64,000 nucleotides of DNA from Dokdonia sinensis. Lineage in GTDB: Bacteria > Bacteroidota > Bacteroidia > Flavobacteriales > Flavobacteriaceae. The notes under the pieces are model-generated. The model made no database searches. It saw only the letters and a list, made by a program, of their open reading frames with translations, and was not told the origin of the DNA. A program made the position numbers and the translations under genes. Where the stretch lies: NCBI RefSeq assembly GCF_003688895.1, contig NZ_REFV01000001.1, positions 101,493-165,492 of the forward strand, in the 5' to 3' direction. Each line of letters begins with the position of its first letter. Position 1 is the first letter of the stretch. This document shows, one piece after another, positions 1-11,158 of the stretch.

Positions 1-479
1 AGAGCTTCGGCAAGACGGTACTTGAAACGTGCACTGTCTAGCGCTCCTCCCATACCGATGATACGGTGCTTAGGAAGTCCAGTTACTTTGCTAGCCAGAT
101 AAGTCATCGTGTCCATCGGGTTAGAAACCACAATAAGAATCACGTCTGGAGAATGCTTTACAATATTTGATGATACTTCTTTTACAATACCTGCATTGAT
201 TCCGATAAGCTCCTCACGAGTCATTCCCGGTTTTCTAGGAATTCCAGAGGTAATTACCGCTATATCGCTACCTGCAGTTTTAGAATAATCTCCAGTAGTT
301 CCTGTAATCTTAGTGTCAAAACCGTTTAAGGAAGCCGTTTGCATAAGATCCATCGCCTTACCTTCGGCAAAGCCTTCTTTTATGTCTAACAATACTACTT
401 CACTCGCAAAATTCTTGATGGCAATATACTCTGCACAACTGGCACCTACAGCTCCAGCACCTACTACAGTTACTTTCAT
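1..479 (-). CDS. mdh: Malate dehydrogenase, N-terminal part (cut by window edge)
   Basis: NAD-dependent malate dehydrogenase of the TCA cycle. The minus strand from ATG at 479 encodes about 159 residues and runs off the left edge of the window. It begins MKVTVVGAGAVGASCAEYIA, a Rossmann GxGxxG nucleotide-binding loop; later segments read SGIPRKPGMTR (the mobile active-site loop with the substrate-binding arginines) and VSNPMDTMTYLASK. These are typical of the lactate/malate dehydrogenase superfamily, and the RKPGMTR loop favours malate over lactate. It lies downstream of gyrB on the same strand but is separated from it by a terminator hairpin. The C-terminal half, with the catalytic histidine, is outside the window. 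Confidence 0.93.
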   Translation of the reverse strand, partial: MKVTVVGAGAVGASCAEYIAIKNFASEVVLLDIKEGFAEGKAMDLMQTASLNGFDTKITGTTGDYSKTAGSDIAVITSGIPRKPGMTREELIGINAGIVKEVSSNIVKHSPDVILIVVSNPMDTMTYLASKVTGLPKHRIIGMGGALDSARFKYRLAEA

Positions 480-607
480 TGGATTTATTTTTAAATGTTA
501 TGGTTTGATTTTAATAGCTTTTACGCTGTCGCGAAAATACGATATCTCAACCTATTTATGTTAAAATGAAGTGGTAAATTCCTGTTAACCCTTTCGCCGA
601 AAGGCAT

Positions 608-640
608 AAAAAAAACCACCTAGATTACTCAAAGTGGTTT
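608..640 (-). terminator. Intrinsic terminator of gyrB
   Basis: AAACCAC (613-619) pairs with GTGGTTT (634-640). Read on the minus strand the hairpin is followed by a run of T. It lies between the gyrB stop and mdh. Confidence 0.7.
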
Positions 641-667
641 CTTTAGAATTAAGAAGATATCCTCAAA

Positions 668-2641
<1,974 letters not shown>

Positions 2642-2648
2642 CTAAAAA

Positions 2649-2656
2649 CAAATATA
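2649..2656 (-). promoter_or_regulatory. Bacteroidota -7 box (TATATTTG) of gyrB
   Basis: Exact match to TAnnTTTG on the minus strand, 40 bases before the gyrB ATG. No clear -33 TTG was seen at the usual distance. Confidence 0.5.
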
Positions 2657-2788
2657 GTCAATGCCCTTCCAGAATGCCGATGTAATCCCTCGTAAACCCT
2701 TGAAGTTATTAACAAACTGTGGAAAAAGTATAGGGCTATGTGCCTACGTTTTTAATGCTAAAATAAATAGTGTTTTGGATGTTGTTTT

Positions 2789-2810
2789 TTACGCTTTCGC
2801 GAAAGCGTAA
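2789..2810. repeat. Perfect 22-bp palindrome with core CGCTTTCGCGAAAGCG
   Basis: Intergenic between gyrB and asnB. The core is at 2792-2807 and the symmetry extends to TTA...TAA. This is one of 12 exact copies of the core in the window. The rest of the 311-bp gap (2609-2919) holds the gyrB promoter and the asnB terminator. Confidence 0.95.
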
Positions 2811-2863
2811 CTCCCATAATTAAACCTCGTACTATTAAGTCAAAAACCACACCAAAACAAGAA

Positions 2864-2892
2864 GCCTGACACATCTTAAAAACGTGTCAGGC
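2864..2892 (-). terminator. Terminator of asnB
   Basis: GCCTGACAC (2864-2872) pairs perfectly with GTGTCAGGC (2884-2892), 28 bases past the asnB stop. The T-tract on the minus side is broken (TTCTTGTTTT). Confidence 0.7.
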
Positions 2893-2919
2893 TCAGTATA
2901 AAAACTGGGGGATTATATA

Positions 2920-4590
2920 TTAATATGCATCATCGTGCACAAACGCAACGGCTCTTCCGGATGGGTCGTTCATATTTTTAAAGGCCTCATCCCATTCCAG
3001 CGCAATAGGAGTACTGCACGCTACCGAAGGTACAGACGGTACACAAAGCGCAGCCGCGTCACTTGGGAAATGCTCTTCAAAAATACTTCTGTAATAAAAC
3101 TCCTCCTTGTTCTGCGGGGTGTGAATCGGGAATTTATGATGTGCATTCTCCATTTGGGTATTGCTTACCGCGGCATCCACCACTTCCTTGAGTGTATCTA
3201 TCCAGCTGTATCCTACACCGTCTGAAAATTGCTCTTTTTGTCTCCAGGCAACGCTTTCTGGCAAGTATTTTTCAAAGGCTTTACGCAGTACCCACTTTTC
3301 CATCCCACGACGTTCTTTTGTAATCATTTTATCTTGTGGGTTGAGACGCATTGCCACATCCATAAATTCTTTGTCTAAAAATGGGACACGCCCCTCAATT
3401 CCCCAAGCAGCTAGCGATTTATTTGCGCGTAAGCAATCGTACATATGTAATTTGTCCAATTTACGCACGGTTTCCTCGTGAAATTCTTTAGCATTTGGTG
3501 CCTTGTGGAAATACAGATATCCACCAAAGATTTCATCTGCCCCTTCTCCAGAGAGCACCATTTTTACACCCATCGATTTGATGACACGCGCCATAAGATA
3601 CATTGGCGTGCTAGCTCTAATCGTGGTAATATCGTACGTCTCTAAGTGATAAATCACATCGCGTATTGCGTCCAGTCCTTCTTGTATTGTAAACTTAATT
3701 TCGTGGTGTACCGTTCCTATTTCCTTTGCAACAATTTGTGCGGCTGCAAGGTCTGGCGATCCTTCTAGACCTATGCTAAATGAGTGCAACTGTGGCCACC
3801 ACGCTGCCTGAGTATCTCCAGATTCTACGCGCTTATCTGCATATAATTTGGCGAGTGCACTGGTAATTGAGGAATCCAGTCCGCCAGAAAGCAACACACC
3901 GTAAGGCACATCACTCATTAACTGACGTTTTACAGAAGCAGCAAGTGCATCGTGCAACTCATCTATACTTGTCTCATTATCCTTCACATTGTCATACTCC
4001 ATCCAGTCGCGGGTATACCAGCGTTTAAATTCGCCATCCACACTTGACATATAGTGACCTGGAGGAAAAAGTTCGATTTTAGAACACACACCTTCCAGAG
4101 CTTTTAACTCCGAAGCAACATAAAATGTTCCGTGCTGATCCCACCCTATGTATAAGGGAATGATTCCCATATGATCACGGGCTACGAAATATTCATCCTT
4201 CTCCGCATCATAAAGTGCAAATCCAAAAATACCGTTCAAATCATCACAAAAGTTGTGACCCTTTTCCTTGTATAAAGCAAGTATAATCTCACAGTCAGAT
4301 TCTGTCTGAAATTCATAATCACCTTTAAGTGTCTTGCGCAGCTCTAGGTGATTGTATATTTCGCCATTGGCAGCGAGTACGAGACTTCCGTCTTTACTCA
4401 GTAACGGTTGTTTACCAGAAGCTGGATCGACAATCGCAAGGCGCTCGTGGGTAAGAATGGCTTTTTCATTATCGTACACCCCATTCCAATCCGGCCCTCT
4501 GTGGCGAATTTTTTTAGACATTTCTAATAGCTGGGGGCGTAAGGTTGAGGCTTCCTGTTTTAGGTCAAAAGCACATACAATTCCACACAT
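2920..4590 (-). CDS. asnB: Asparagine synthase B (glutamine-hydrolysing)
   Basis: Makes asparagine from aspartate, ATP and glutamine. The 556 residues are close to E. coli AsnB (554). The protein starts MCGIVCAFD, so Cys2 becomes the N-terminal nucleophile of the class II glutaminase domain (residues 2 to about 200, with RGPDW and NGEIYNH). The synthetase domain has the PP-loop SGGLDSS at 235-241 and GEGADEIFGGYLYF. The start is fixed by the need for Cys at position 2. The gene stands alone between two palindromes of the genome-wide family (2789 and 4714). Confidence 0.96.
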   Translation of the reverse strand: MCGIVCAFDLKQEASTLRPQLLEMSKKIRHRGPDWNGVYDNEKAILTHERLAIVDPASGKQPLLSKDGSLVLAANGEIYNHLELRKTLKGDYEFQTESDCEIILALYKEKGHNFCDDLNGIFGFALYDAEKDEYFVARDHMGIIPLYIGWDQHGTFYVASELKALEGVCSKIELFPPGHYMSSVDGEFKRWYTRDWMEYDNVKDNETSIDELHDALAASVKRQLMSDVPYGVLLSGGLDSSITSALAKLYADKRVESGDTQAAWWPQLHSFSIGLEGSPDLAAAQIVAKEIGTVHHEIKFTIQEGLDAIRDVIYHLETYDITTIRASTPMYLMARVIKSMGVKMVLSGEGADEIFGGYLYFHKAPNAKEFHEETVRKLDKLHMYDCLRANKSLAAWGIEGRVPFLDKEFMDVAMRLNPQDKMITKERRGMEKWVLRKAFEKYLPESVAWRQKEQFSDGVGYSWIDTLKEVVDAAVSNTQMENAHHKFPIHTPQNKEEFYYRSIFEEHFPSDAAALCVPSVPSVACSTPIALEWDEAFKNMNDPSGRAVAFVHDDAY

Positions 4591-4713
4591 AATTTCTAGT
4601 TTTTAATAGTTTTATAGGTCAAAGATGTATTTATAGTTTCATTTGAGCAACTATTATTTCAATATCCTTTCATTTGTAAACTTAAATTTGAATTATAAAG
4701 AAAATATGAAGGG

Positions 4714-4735
4714 TTACGCTTTCGTGAAAGCGTAA
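4714..4735. repeat. Near-perfect copy of the 22-bp palindrome
   Basis: TTACGCTTTCGTGAAAGCGTAA has one mismatch (C to T in the centre) relative to the family. It lies in the divergent asnB / DUF2911 intergenic region (4591-4858), which otherwise shows only AT-rich presumed promoter sequence. Confidence 0.85.
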
Positions 4736-4858
4736 AAAACCACCACTCTGTAAGTTTAGATTAAGAGTTGCGTCCTATCATTGTGGAATGTTACATTTTA
4801 ATTAACAGTATTCCGCCATAATAACACTAATTTTAATCGATTAAATTAAAAACTCATT

Positions 4859-5395
4859 ATGAAAAAATTATTGACACTAGCGGTAGTAGCCGCAGCATTT
4901 TTTGCAGCACCTTCAATGAACGCACAAGATTTTAAAGTAGACAAGAGCCCAATGGATCAGGCGTCTTTTCCTAAAGACTACAAGGATTCCAACAAGCTCA
5001 TAAAAGTAACGTATAGCCGTCCGCAATTAAAAGGACGTGAACTAGCAACCCTCGCTCCAGAAGGAAAAGTATGGAGAATGGGCGCTAACGAAGCGGTAGA
5101 GGTTACTCTTTATAAGGATATGAAGCTTGGAACAACACCTGTACAAGCTGGAACATACACTATGTATGCGATTCCGCAGGGCAAGGAATGGACAATCATT
5201 CTTAACAAAGATCTCAACGTTTGGGGATCATATTTTTACAATGAAAAGAACGATGTGGCCCGTATTACTGTGCCCGTAGAAACAGCCGATGAATCTATAG
5301 AATATTTTGGTATGGAATTTATGCCAGTAGATAAAGGTGCTCATCTCGTAGGCGCGTGGGGAAATGCACGTGTACAGATTCCATTTTACAACTAG
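4859..5395 (+). CDS. DUF2911 domain-containing secreted protein
   Basis: 178 residues with an N-terminal signal peptide (MKKLLTLAVVAAAFFAAPSMNAQ, cleavage likely after NAQ). The mature part carries DUF2911 features: the segment around YSRPQLKGRE, KVWRMGANEA, PVQAGTYTMYAIP and WGSYFYNEKNDVARITVPV. Members are periplasmic or secreted proteins of Bacteroidota; no biochemical function is assigned to my knowledge. The gene is monocistronic. Its TAG stop codon is the first triplet of a tandem heptamer array, followed by a strong bidirectional terminator. Confidence 0.9.
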   Translation: MKKLLTLAVVAAAFFAAPSMNAQDFKVDKSPMDQASFPKDYKDSNKLIKVTYSRPQLKGRELATLAPEGKVWRMGANEAVEVTLYKDMKLGTTPVQAGTYTMYAIPQGKEWTIILNKDLNVWGSYFYNEKNDVARITVPVETADESIEYFGMEFMPVDKGAHLVGAWGNARVQIPFYN

Positions 5396-5455
5396 ACACT
5401 AGACGTTAGACGTTAGACGTTAGACGTTAGACGTTAGACGTTAGACGTTAGACGA
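5393..5455. repeat. Tandem heptamer array (TAGACGT)n
   Basis: Nine units of 7 bp: first TAGACAC, then seven exact TAGACGT, last TAGACGA. The first unit begins on the TAG stop codon of the DUF2911 gene. Because the unit contains TAG and is not a multiple of three, it places stops in all three frames. Confidence 0.95.
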
Positions 5456-5460
5456 AAATT

Positions 5461-5497
5461 AAAAGTCCCAAATTGCCTTGCGCAATTTGGGACTTTT
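5461..5497. terminator. Bidirectional terminator between DUF2911 and DUF922 genes
   Basis: A 15-bp perfect stem (5461-5475 with 5483-5497) and a 7-base loop, with A-run at the left and T-run at the right, serving the two convergent genes. Confidence 0.9.
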
Positions 5498-5513
5498 TTT
5501 TGGATTAAATCTT

Positions 5514-6062
5514 TTACTCCGTATATACCCAGTACTCTTCCAGCATCTTGTAGATTTCCTTGTGCCAAGCGAGCTCCTGACTATGATTTCGCGAGTGATT
5601 GGTTTCTAGGTCAAACTGCTGTTGCATCGCCTGCCGCTCTTTTTCTACCTGATTGTACAGGGCTTGTATTTCAGCTTTAGAGTTTGATGTAAACTTAAAT
5701 TCTAAGATACGCTCTCTGAGTTTGCGGGCGTATATCTCTGTAATATCAAAATGAGCGCGCTCGTGGTTAAGTAAGTGGTCTGAAGTATCCTTAGTCTGGT
5801 ACCACGAAAATTCTGGATAGAAATGTGCGGTAACTTTTGTTCCAGGTTTATTCAGATACCCTTCACTATCTATTTCATAAGCCTGCGATATTCCAGTACT
5901 GCTGCTCGCAGCAAAACCATCTACCGTTTGAGGCGCTCCCTTAAAATCATTCCAAGTCAATATACGATCTTCGTCCCAAGCTAATCGTTCTGGAGGTGCG
6001 CCCGCCGAAACACATAAAAAGGAGCATAAAATTCCTAAGATATATGAGAAGCTCCGAATCAC
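5514..6062 (-). CDS. DUF922 domain-containing putative secreted zinc protease
   Basis: 182 residues with a signal peptide (IRSFSYILGILCSFLCVSAGA). The motif NHERAHFDI contains HExxH, the zinc-binding and catalytic signature seen in DUF922 proteins, followed by a helical region rich in Glu and Gln. The family is annotated as putative Zn-dependent proteases; the substrate is unknown. The start overlaps the stop of the upstream gene by 4 bases (ATGA type), so the two are translationally coupled and likely act in the same compartment. Confidence 0.8.
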   Translation of the reverse strand: MIRSFSYILGILCSFLCVSAGAPPERLAWDEDRILTWNDFKGAPQTVDGFAASSSTGISQAYEIDSEGYLNKPGTKVTAHFYPEFSWYQTKDTSDHLLNHERAHFDITEIYARKLRERILEFKFTSNSKAEIQALYNQVEKERQAMQQQFDLETNHSRNHSQELAWHKEIYKMLEEYWVYTE

Positions 6063-7318
6063 GTTTTCTGCTTTTTCTTTCTAGCCGCAGGAAACAAAAC
6101 ATTGTTTAGGATTAGCCTATATCCTGGCGAATTAGGATGCAACTCCAACTCCGTTTTTGGGTCTCCTACCCTATGTTGATAATCTTCTGGGTCGTGACCT
6201 CCGTAAAAGGTAAAGAAACCTTTTCCTTTAATCCCGTGAATGTAGCGTGCTTCACCATTTGTTTTATTCTCACCCATTATAAGCACATTTGATTTGATAC
6301 TCTCAGCATCATAGGATGTTGTTTGTCCCATAAAACCTTTTACTAGGGCTGTGTGGTTTTGACACAGCATCGTTGGGATAGGATCCCATTTTGCACTGTA
6401 ATCCTTTAGTGTAAAATAATCCGTCTCAAAAGGAATGCGGCGCTTGCGCGTCATATCAATGGACGAAAACTCATACACCATAGGTGAGCGCTCCAGAACA
6501 AAATCCTTAAAAGCAAATGTTTTTCCAAAATCAATACGCGACTGATAATCTGGATCTGAAGCATCACCATCAAACATAGGCTCACAAATGTCTACACCTT
6601 CGGCTGCAAGGGCAATATCAAAACTGTCTGTGGCACTACACATTGCAAACATAAAACCACCTCCCACGACATAGTCTCTTATTTTTAAGGATACATCTCG
6701 TTTTTCTTCGGACACTTTACTGTATCCTAATTTACTAGCGAGCGCCTCGGCATTTTTCTTTTCTTCAATATACCACGGCGCCGCTCGATAGTTTGCATAA
6801 AATTTACCATACTGTCCTGTAAAATCCTCGTGATGCAGGTGTAGCCAATCGTATAAAATCAACTGGTCGTCTAGTACTGCTTCATCATAAATGGTGGTGT
6901 ATGGAATCTCTGCGTATGTAAGAACCATAGTTACGGCATCATCCCAGGGCACTTTACTGTCTGGTGTGTAAACCGCAATCTTGGGAGCCTTTTCTAAAAT
7001 AACTGCCTCCATATTTTGGGAAGGACTACTTATTTCGGTAAGGATTTGCTCGGTGGCATTGTCAGACAAGACTTCATAGGAAACACCGCGTATGGTGCAT
7101 TCTCTACGTATGTCTTCTGTATCTGGAAGTAAAAAAGAGCCCCCTCTATAATTAAGAAGCCACTTTACTTTAAGGTTTTGGTCGAGTGACCAGTAGGTGA
7201 TTCCATAAGCCTTGAGGTGTTCCTTTTGACTCTCGACATCCATAGGAATGAGGATGTAGGACGCTTTCGCGAAAGCGCACGCCAAAACAAACATCGTAAA
7301 TAATAGTATTTTCTTCAT
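6059..7318 (-). CDS. Secreted protein of unknown function (often labelled 'asparagine synthetase B' in Flavobacteriia)
   Basis: 419 residues from ATG 7318; an upstream in-frame start at 7336 gives an implausible extra MGLDLT before MKKILLF. A signal peptide ends near CAFAKAS, and exactly there the gene carries a perfect copy of the palindrome (7262-7277) translated as AFAKA. The mature part has YGITYWSLDQ, LLNYRGGSFLLPD, WLHLHHEDFTGQYG and GGHDPEDYQH; the fold may be glutamine-amidotransferase-like, but I see no clear catalytic triad. From memory, homologues carry the name asparagine synthetase B, yet neither the Cys2 glutaminase nor the SGGLDS PP-loop is present, so the name is probably wrong. 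It is coupled to the DUF922 gene. Confidence 0.7.
   Translation of the reverse strand: MKKILLFTMFVLACAFAKASYILIPMDVESQKEHLKAYGITYWSLDQNLKVKWLLNYRGGSFLLPDTEDIRRECTIRGVSYEVLSDNATEQILTEISSPSQNMEAVILEKAPKIAVYTPDSKVPWDDAVTMVLTYAEIPYTTIYDEAVLDDQLILYDWLHLHHEDFTGQYGKFYANYRAAPWYIEEKKNAEALASKLGYSKVSEEKRDVSLKIRDYVVGGGFMFAMCSATDSFDIALAAEGVDICEPMFDGDASDPDYQSRIDFGKTFAFKDFVLERSPMVYEFSSIDMTRKRRIPFETDYFTLKDYSAKWDPIPTMLCQNHTALVKGFMGQTTSYDAESIKSNVLIMGENKTNGEARYIHGIKGKGFFTFYGGHDPEDYQHRVGDPKTELELHPNSPGYRLILNNVLFPAARKKKQKT
7262..7277. repeat. Perfect 16-bp palindrome in a coding region (AFAKA frame)
   Basis: CGCTTTCGCGAAAGCG inside the signal peptide end of the secreted protein gene at 6059-7318. Confidence 0.95.
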
Positions 7319-7465
7319 AGTCAAATCCAAACCCAAAGCGGGCGTTTTTATAACGTGTAAATTACGGATTTGTTATGACAAAAGTAGTGCCACCCTGGAA
7401 GATGAGATCGAAATTGAAAATGCAAGAGCGGTTGAAAATATCTAATTAATTATAAAGAAACTTAT

Positions 7466-9034
7466 TTAGAACGGCACCTCATCCTCATCATCTGGAGGCA
7501 ATGGCGATTGTGGCCCTCCAAAGGCATCATCTGCACTTGGGAATGGATTTTTAGGTAAGCTGTCTGGTGCAAAGGTATCATCGTTTGCGGCCGCGTTGAG
7601 AGAACTCTGAAACTCGTATGGTGTATGGAAATCATCGAGGTTATCAAATTTACCTAAGTGTCCTACGAACTTTAGTCGGATATTGTCGAGACCACCATTA
7701 CGGTGCTTTGCTACGATAAATTCCCCTTGTCCTTCGGTTGGGCTGCGTTCCTCATCATCCCACTCCTCTATTTTGTAATATTCTGGACGGTAAATGAACG
7801 ATACAATATCTGCATCCTGCTCTATCGCTCCAGACTCACGAAGGTCCGAAAGTAAAGGTCGTTTGCTTCCTCCACGGGTTTCAACGGCACGGGATAGCTG
7901 TGAAAGTGCAATTACAGGAACAGCAAGTTCTTTTGCCAGCGCTTTAAGGTTTCTGGAAATCATCGAGATTTCTTGTTCACGATTTCCGCCACCTTTTTGA
8001 GCGCTTCCAGCAGTCATTAGTTGCAGGTAATCTATCATTATAATCTTGATCCCAAACTGAGAGGCAAGTCTGCGCGCTTTTGCACGTAAGTCAAAAATAG
8101 ATAGCGACGGTGTATCGTCTATAAAAAGCGGTGCTTTCTCCAGGCTCTTCACTTTCACATTAAGTTGTTCCCACTCGTGCTTTTCTAGCTGACCGGTACG
8201 TAACTTTTCAGACGAAAGGCCCGTTTCTGACGAAATCAAACGGGTAATTAACTGTACAGAGGACATCTCCAGAGAGAAAAACGCAACGGGAATATTCTGG
8301 TCTACCGCCATATTACGTGCCATAGTGAGTGTCATCGCGGTTTTACCCATACCTGGACGGGCAGCAACAATAATTAAATCTGACGGTTGCCATCCAGAGG
8401 TGAGTGCATCTACTTTGTGAAATCCTGTTGGTATTCCAGAGAGCCCCTCTTTATTTGAAATTTCCTCTATCTTCTTTTTTGCCTGTATCACAAGACTCTG
8501 TGCACTCTCAGAAGAACGTTTTACGTTTCCTTGAGTTACTTCATACAACTTTGATTCTGCATTATCGAGCAGGTCAAAAACATCTGTCGTATCATCATAG
8601 GCCTCTTCTATAATTTCATTTGAGATTTTAATGAGCGAGCGCTGTATGTGTTTTTGTAAAATGATACGTGCGTGGTACTCAATGTGTGCAGATGAGGCTA
8701 CCTTTTGTGTTAATTGAATCAAATAGTAGTCACCTCCCGCTTGCTCTAGCTTTGCCATCTTTTTGAGCTGCTCAGAAACGGTTAATAAGTCGACCGGCTG
8801 ACCTTCTTCAAAGAGAATTCTAATGGCCTCAAAGATATGTTTATGAGATTCTTTGTAGAAAACCTCACTGCTCAAAATATCAATTACCTCATCCACACCC
8901 TTCTTATCAATCATCAAAGCCCCAAGCACAACAACCTCTAAATCAAGTGCTTGTGGTGGTATTTTACCCTTCTCTAAGGAGATGATTTGCCCTTTGGCGA
9001 TGTTGTATGCTGGTGTTGGTTTAGTCTGTTCCAT
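7466..9034 (-). CDS. dnaB: Replicative DNA helicase
   Basis: Hexameric helicase of the replication fork. 522 residues. The N-terminal primase-interacting domain is at about 30-130 (LEVVVLGALMID start). The RecA-like domain has Walker A ARPGMGKT at 225-232, a Walker B region IKIIMIDYLQLM, and SQLSRAVETRGGSKRPLLSDLRESGAIEQDAD. The C-terminal tail is acidic and proline-rich (SPLPPDDEDEVPF). It lies downstream of accA on the same strand but is separated from it by a terminator and a palindrome at 9067-9090. Confidence 0.96.
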   Translation of the reverse strand: MEQTKPTPAYNIAKGQIISLEKGKIPPQALDLEVVVLGALMIDKKGVDEVIDILSSEVFYKESHKHIFEAIRILFEEGQPVDLLTVSEQLKKMAKLEQAGGDYYLIQLTQKVASSAHIEYHARIILQKHIQRSLIKISNEIIEEAYDDTTDVFDLLDNAESKLYEVTQGNVKRSSESAQSLVIQAKKKIEEISNKEGLSGIPTGFHKVDALTSGWQPSDLIIVAARPGMGKTAMTLTMARNMAVDQNIPVAFFSLEMSSVQLITRLISSETGLSSEKLRTGQLEKHEWEQLNVKVKSLEKAPLFIDDTPSLSIFDLRAKARRLASQFGIKIIMIDYLQLMTAGSAQKGGGNREQEISMISRNLKALAKELAVPVIALSQLSRAVETRGGSKRPLLSDLRESGAIEQDADIVSFIYRPEYYKIEEWDDEERSPTEGQGEFIVAKHRNGGLDNIRLKFVGHLGKFDNLDDFHTPYEFQSSLNAAANDDTFAPDSLPKNPFPSADDAFGGPQSPLPPDDEDEVPF

Positions 9035-9066
9035 TGAGGAGCTAAAGTATATAATTGTTGGTTTTT

Positions 9067-9090
9067 ATTACGCTTTCGCGAAAGCGTAAT
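9067..9090. repeat. Perfect 24-bp palindrome with core CGCTTTCGCGAAAGCG
   Basis: Intergenic between accA and dnaB; core at 9071-9086, symmetry ATTACG...CGTAAT. The longest exact palindrome of the family in the window. Confidence 0.95.
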
Positions 9091-9149
9091 ACTTAACAAC
9101 CCACTGTTAATAAACAGCGGATAAGTCTTGAATATTGTTAATAGTCGTA

Positions 9150-9180
9150 AAAAAATCCGAAGTGAAATACTTCGGATTTT
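9150..9180 (-). terminator. Terminator of accA
   Basis: A 12-bp perfect stem (9152-9163 with 9169-9180) and the loop GAAAT. A T-run follows on the minus strand. Confidence 0.85.
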
Positions 9181-9203
9181 GGTATCAAGTGATTTTACAC
9201 TTG

Positions 9204-10157
9204 TTAACCTTTGAAGACTCCCATCTGGGAATATTTGTCCATCCTTTTTTCTACTAAATCTTTTGGGGATAAGTTTTTAAATTCTTGGTAAGCCTTTTGA
9301 ATTGATTTTTTTACCGTAAGGAACGTCTCTTCGCGGTTTGCGTGAGCACCTCCTAATGGTTCTTTTACAATCTCATCTATGAGCTTTTGTTTTTTCATAT
9401 CGTTAGCCGTAAGCTTTAATGCATCTGCCGCTTGCTCCTTAAACTCCCAACTTCTCCATAATATAGAAGAACAAGACTCTGGAGAAATTACAGAATACCA
9501 AGTATTTTCTAGCATTAATACTTTATCTCCCACACCTATTCCTAGAGCTCCGCCACTTGCTCCTTCTCCTATAATCACAACTATAATAGGTACTTTAAGG
9601 CGTGTCATCTCAAGAATATTGCGAGCAATGGCTTCTCCCTGACCACGCTCCTCTGCTTCTAGTCCTGGGTAGGCACCTGGAGTATCTATTATAGTCACCA
9701 CAGGAACTCCAAATTTCTCTGCACTTTTCATTAGACGCAATGCCTTGCGGTATCCTTCTGGATTTGCCATACCAAAGTTACGGTACTGGCGAGTTTTTGT
9801 ATTATACCCCTTTTGCTGGCCTATGAACATAAATGACTGGTCATCTATTTTTCCAAGCCCACCTATCATGGCCTTATCGTCTTTTACATTTCGGTCGCCG
9901 TGAAGTTCTAGAAAAGTGTCTCCACAAATAGCATTAATGTAATCCAGAGTATATGGACGGTTAGGGTGACGTGATAATTGCACACGTTGCCAAGCCGTTA
10001 AGTTTTTATAAATATCTTTTTTAGTAGCTGCAAGTTTTTTCTCGATTTGCTTACAAGTTTGCGTTACGTCTACATCGCTCTCTGTGCCTATAAGTGCGCA
10101 CTTCTCAAGTTGTTCTTCCAGTTCCTTAATGGGTAATTCAAAGTCTAAATATTCCAT
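9204..10157 (-). CDS. accA: Acetyl-CoA carboxylase carboxyltransferase subunit alpha
   Basis: Transfers the carboxyl group from carboxybiotin to acetyl-CoA, the first step of fatty acid synthesis. 317 residues, normal length. Visible segments: [77 protein letters not shown] and [15 protein letters not shown] (oxyanion-hole region). A TATATTTG promoter box lies at 10201-10208. Biotin ligase (28743) and the phospholipid genes in this window belong to the same wider pathway but not the same operon. Confidence 0.96.
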   Translation of the reverse strand: MEYLDFELPIKELEEQLEKCALIGTESDVDVTQTCKQIEKKLAATKKDIYKNLTAWQRVQLSRHPNRPYTLDYINAICGDTFLELHGDRNVKDDKAMIGGLGKIDDQSFMFIGQQKGYNTKTRQYRNFGMANPEGYRKALRLMKSAEKFGVPVVTIIDTPGAYPGLEAEERGQGEAIARNILEMTRLKVPIIVVIIGEGASGGALGIGVGDKVLMLENTWYSVISPESCSSILWRSWEFKEQAADALKLTANDMKKQKLIDEIVKEPLGGAHANREETFLTVKKSIQKAYQEFKNLSPKDLVEKRMDKYSQMGVFKG

Positions 10158-10200
10158 CGGTTTGTTTCCTTTTCAAGAGGGTTAGTTAGGATTCAGCCTA

Positions 10201-10208
10201 CAAATATA
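10201..10208 (-). promoter_or_regulatory. -7 box (TATATTTG) of accA
   Basis: Exact TAnnTTTG match on the minus strand, 43 bases upstream of the accA ATG. Confidence 0.5.
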
Positions 10209-10219
10209 ATGGTTTTATA

Positions 10220-11158
10220 TTAGGATTGAAGCGCATTTTTTTGCTTTGCTTTGCGCCTATTCTTTAAAATTCCATTAGCAATCACAACACTTAGAATCAC
10301 CAAAGCTCCATAATAAAATTCTGGGCTCATTTTTTCACTATCGCCCAAAATGACAAATGCCAGCACGATGCCATATACAGGCTCAAGGTTTATGGTAAGC
10401 ATAATTGTGTAAGGACTAAGGTGACGCATTACTTTTACAGATGCAATAAATGCATACGCTGTACAAACTGATGCGAGTAAACCTAAAAACATCCAGTCTT
10501 TACTTGATAAATCAAAAAATGTCGCTGACAAGAATGTGGTGTCCGCTTTTGCGAAAGCACTACCTGTAATACTCGCTACAAGGAGATACCCAGTTATAAA
10601 TAGGGTTCCTATAAGCAATTCATAAAAGGATATTTTGGTTGGATTATGTTTGTGAACAAATTTCCCGTTTATCAATGTAAATACTGCTGACAGAAATGCT
10701 GAAAACAATGCAAGTCCAATTCCTAAGCGATACTCTGGTTCTACTTCGAAAATCATATACAACGCCCCGATGACAATCAGTCCAAAAAGTAACTCATACC
10801 AAATTATCTTCCGGTTGTAAAATATAGGCTCTAGCAAAGCTGTAAAAAATGCACCTGTACTCATCATTGCTAATGTTATGGATACATTAGAAACTTTTAT
10901 TGCTCCGAAAAATGTGAGCCAGTGCACAGCAATGACAATTCCTGCTATGGAAAAACCGTAGAACGCCTTTCGCGAAAGCGTAATCTCAATTCCCTTCCAT
11001 TTTATATATATGAGTATAAAAATACTTGCGAGCCCCATTCTAAACCATACCAAAGGAACTGCATCTATGCTTATAAGTGCACCGAGAACAGCAGTAAAAC
11101 CCCAAATAAAAACAATGAGATGAAAATGAAGGTAGCTCTGTAGCTTAGCGTCTCGCAC
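10220..11158 (-). CDS. EamA/DMT-family transporter
   Basis: 312 residues with about ten hydrophobic helices in two repeated halves, as in drug/metabolite transporters (FHLIVFIWGFTAVLGALI at the start; LEPVYGIVLAFVILGD in the second EamA repeat). The substrate cannot be told. The gene overlaps the end of the upstream LptG-like gene by 14 bases. It contains two degenerate copies of the genome palindrome: 10542-10559 (SAFAKAD frame) and about 10963-10984 (TLSRKA frame). The Lys/Arg-rich C-terminus is presumably cytoplasmic. Confidence 0.88.
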   Translation of the reverse strand: MRDAKLQSYLHFHLIVFIWGFTAVLGALISIDAVPLVWFRMGLASIFILIYIKWKGIEITLSRKAFYGFSIAGIVIAVHWLTFFGAIKVSNVSITLAMMSTGAFFTALLEPIFYNRKIIWYELLFGLIVIGALYMIFEVEPEYRLGIGLALFSAFLSAVFTLINGKFVHKHNPTKISFYELLIGTLFITGYLLVASITGSAFAKADTTFLSATFFDLSSKDWMFLGLLASVCTAYAFIASVKVMRHLSPYTIMLTINLEPVYGIVLAFVILGDSEKMSPEFYYGALVILSVVIANGILKNRRKAKQKNALQS

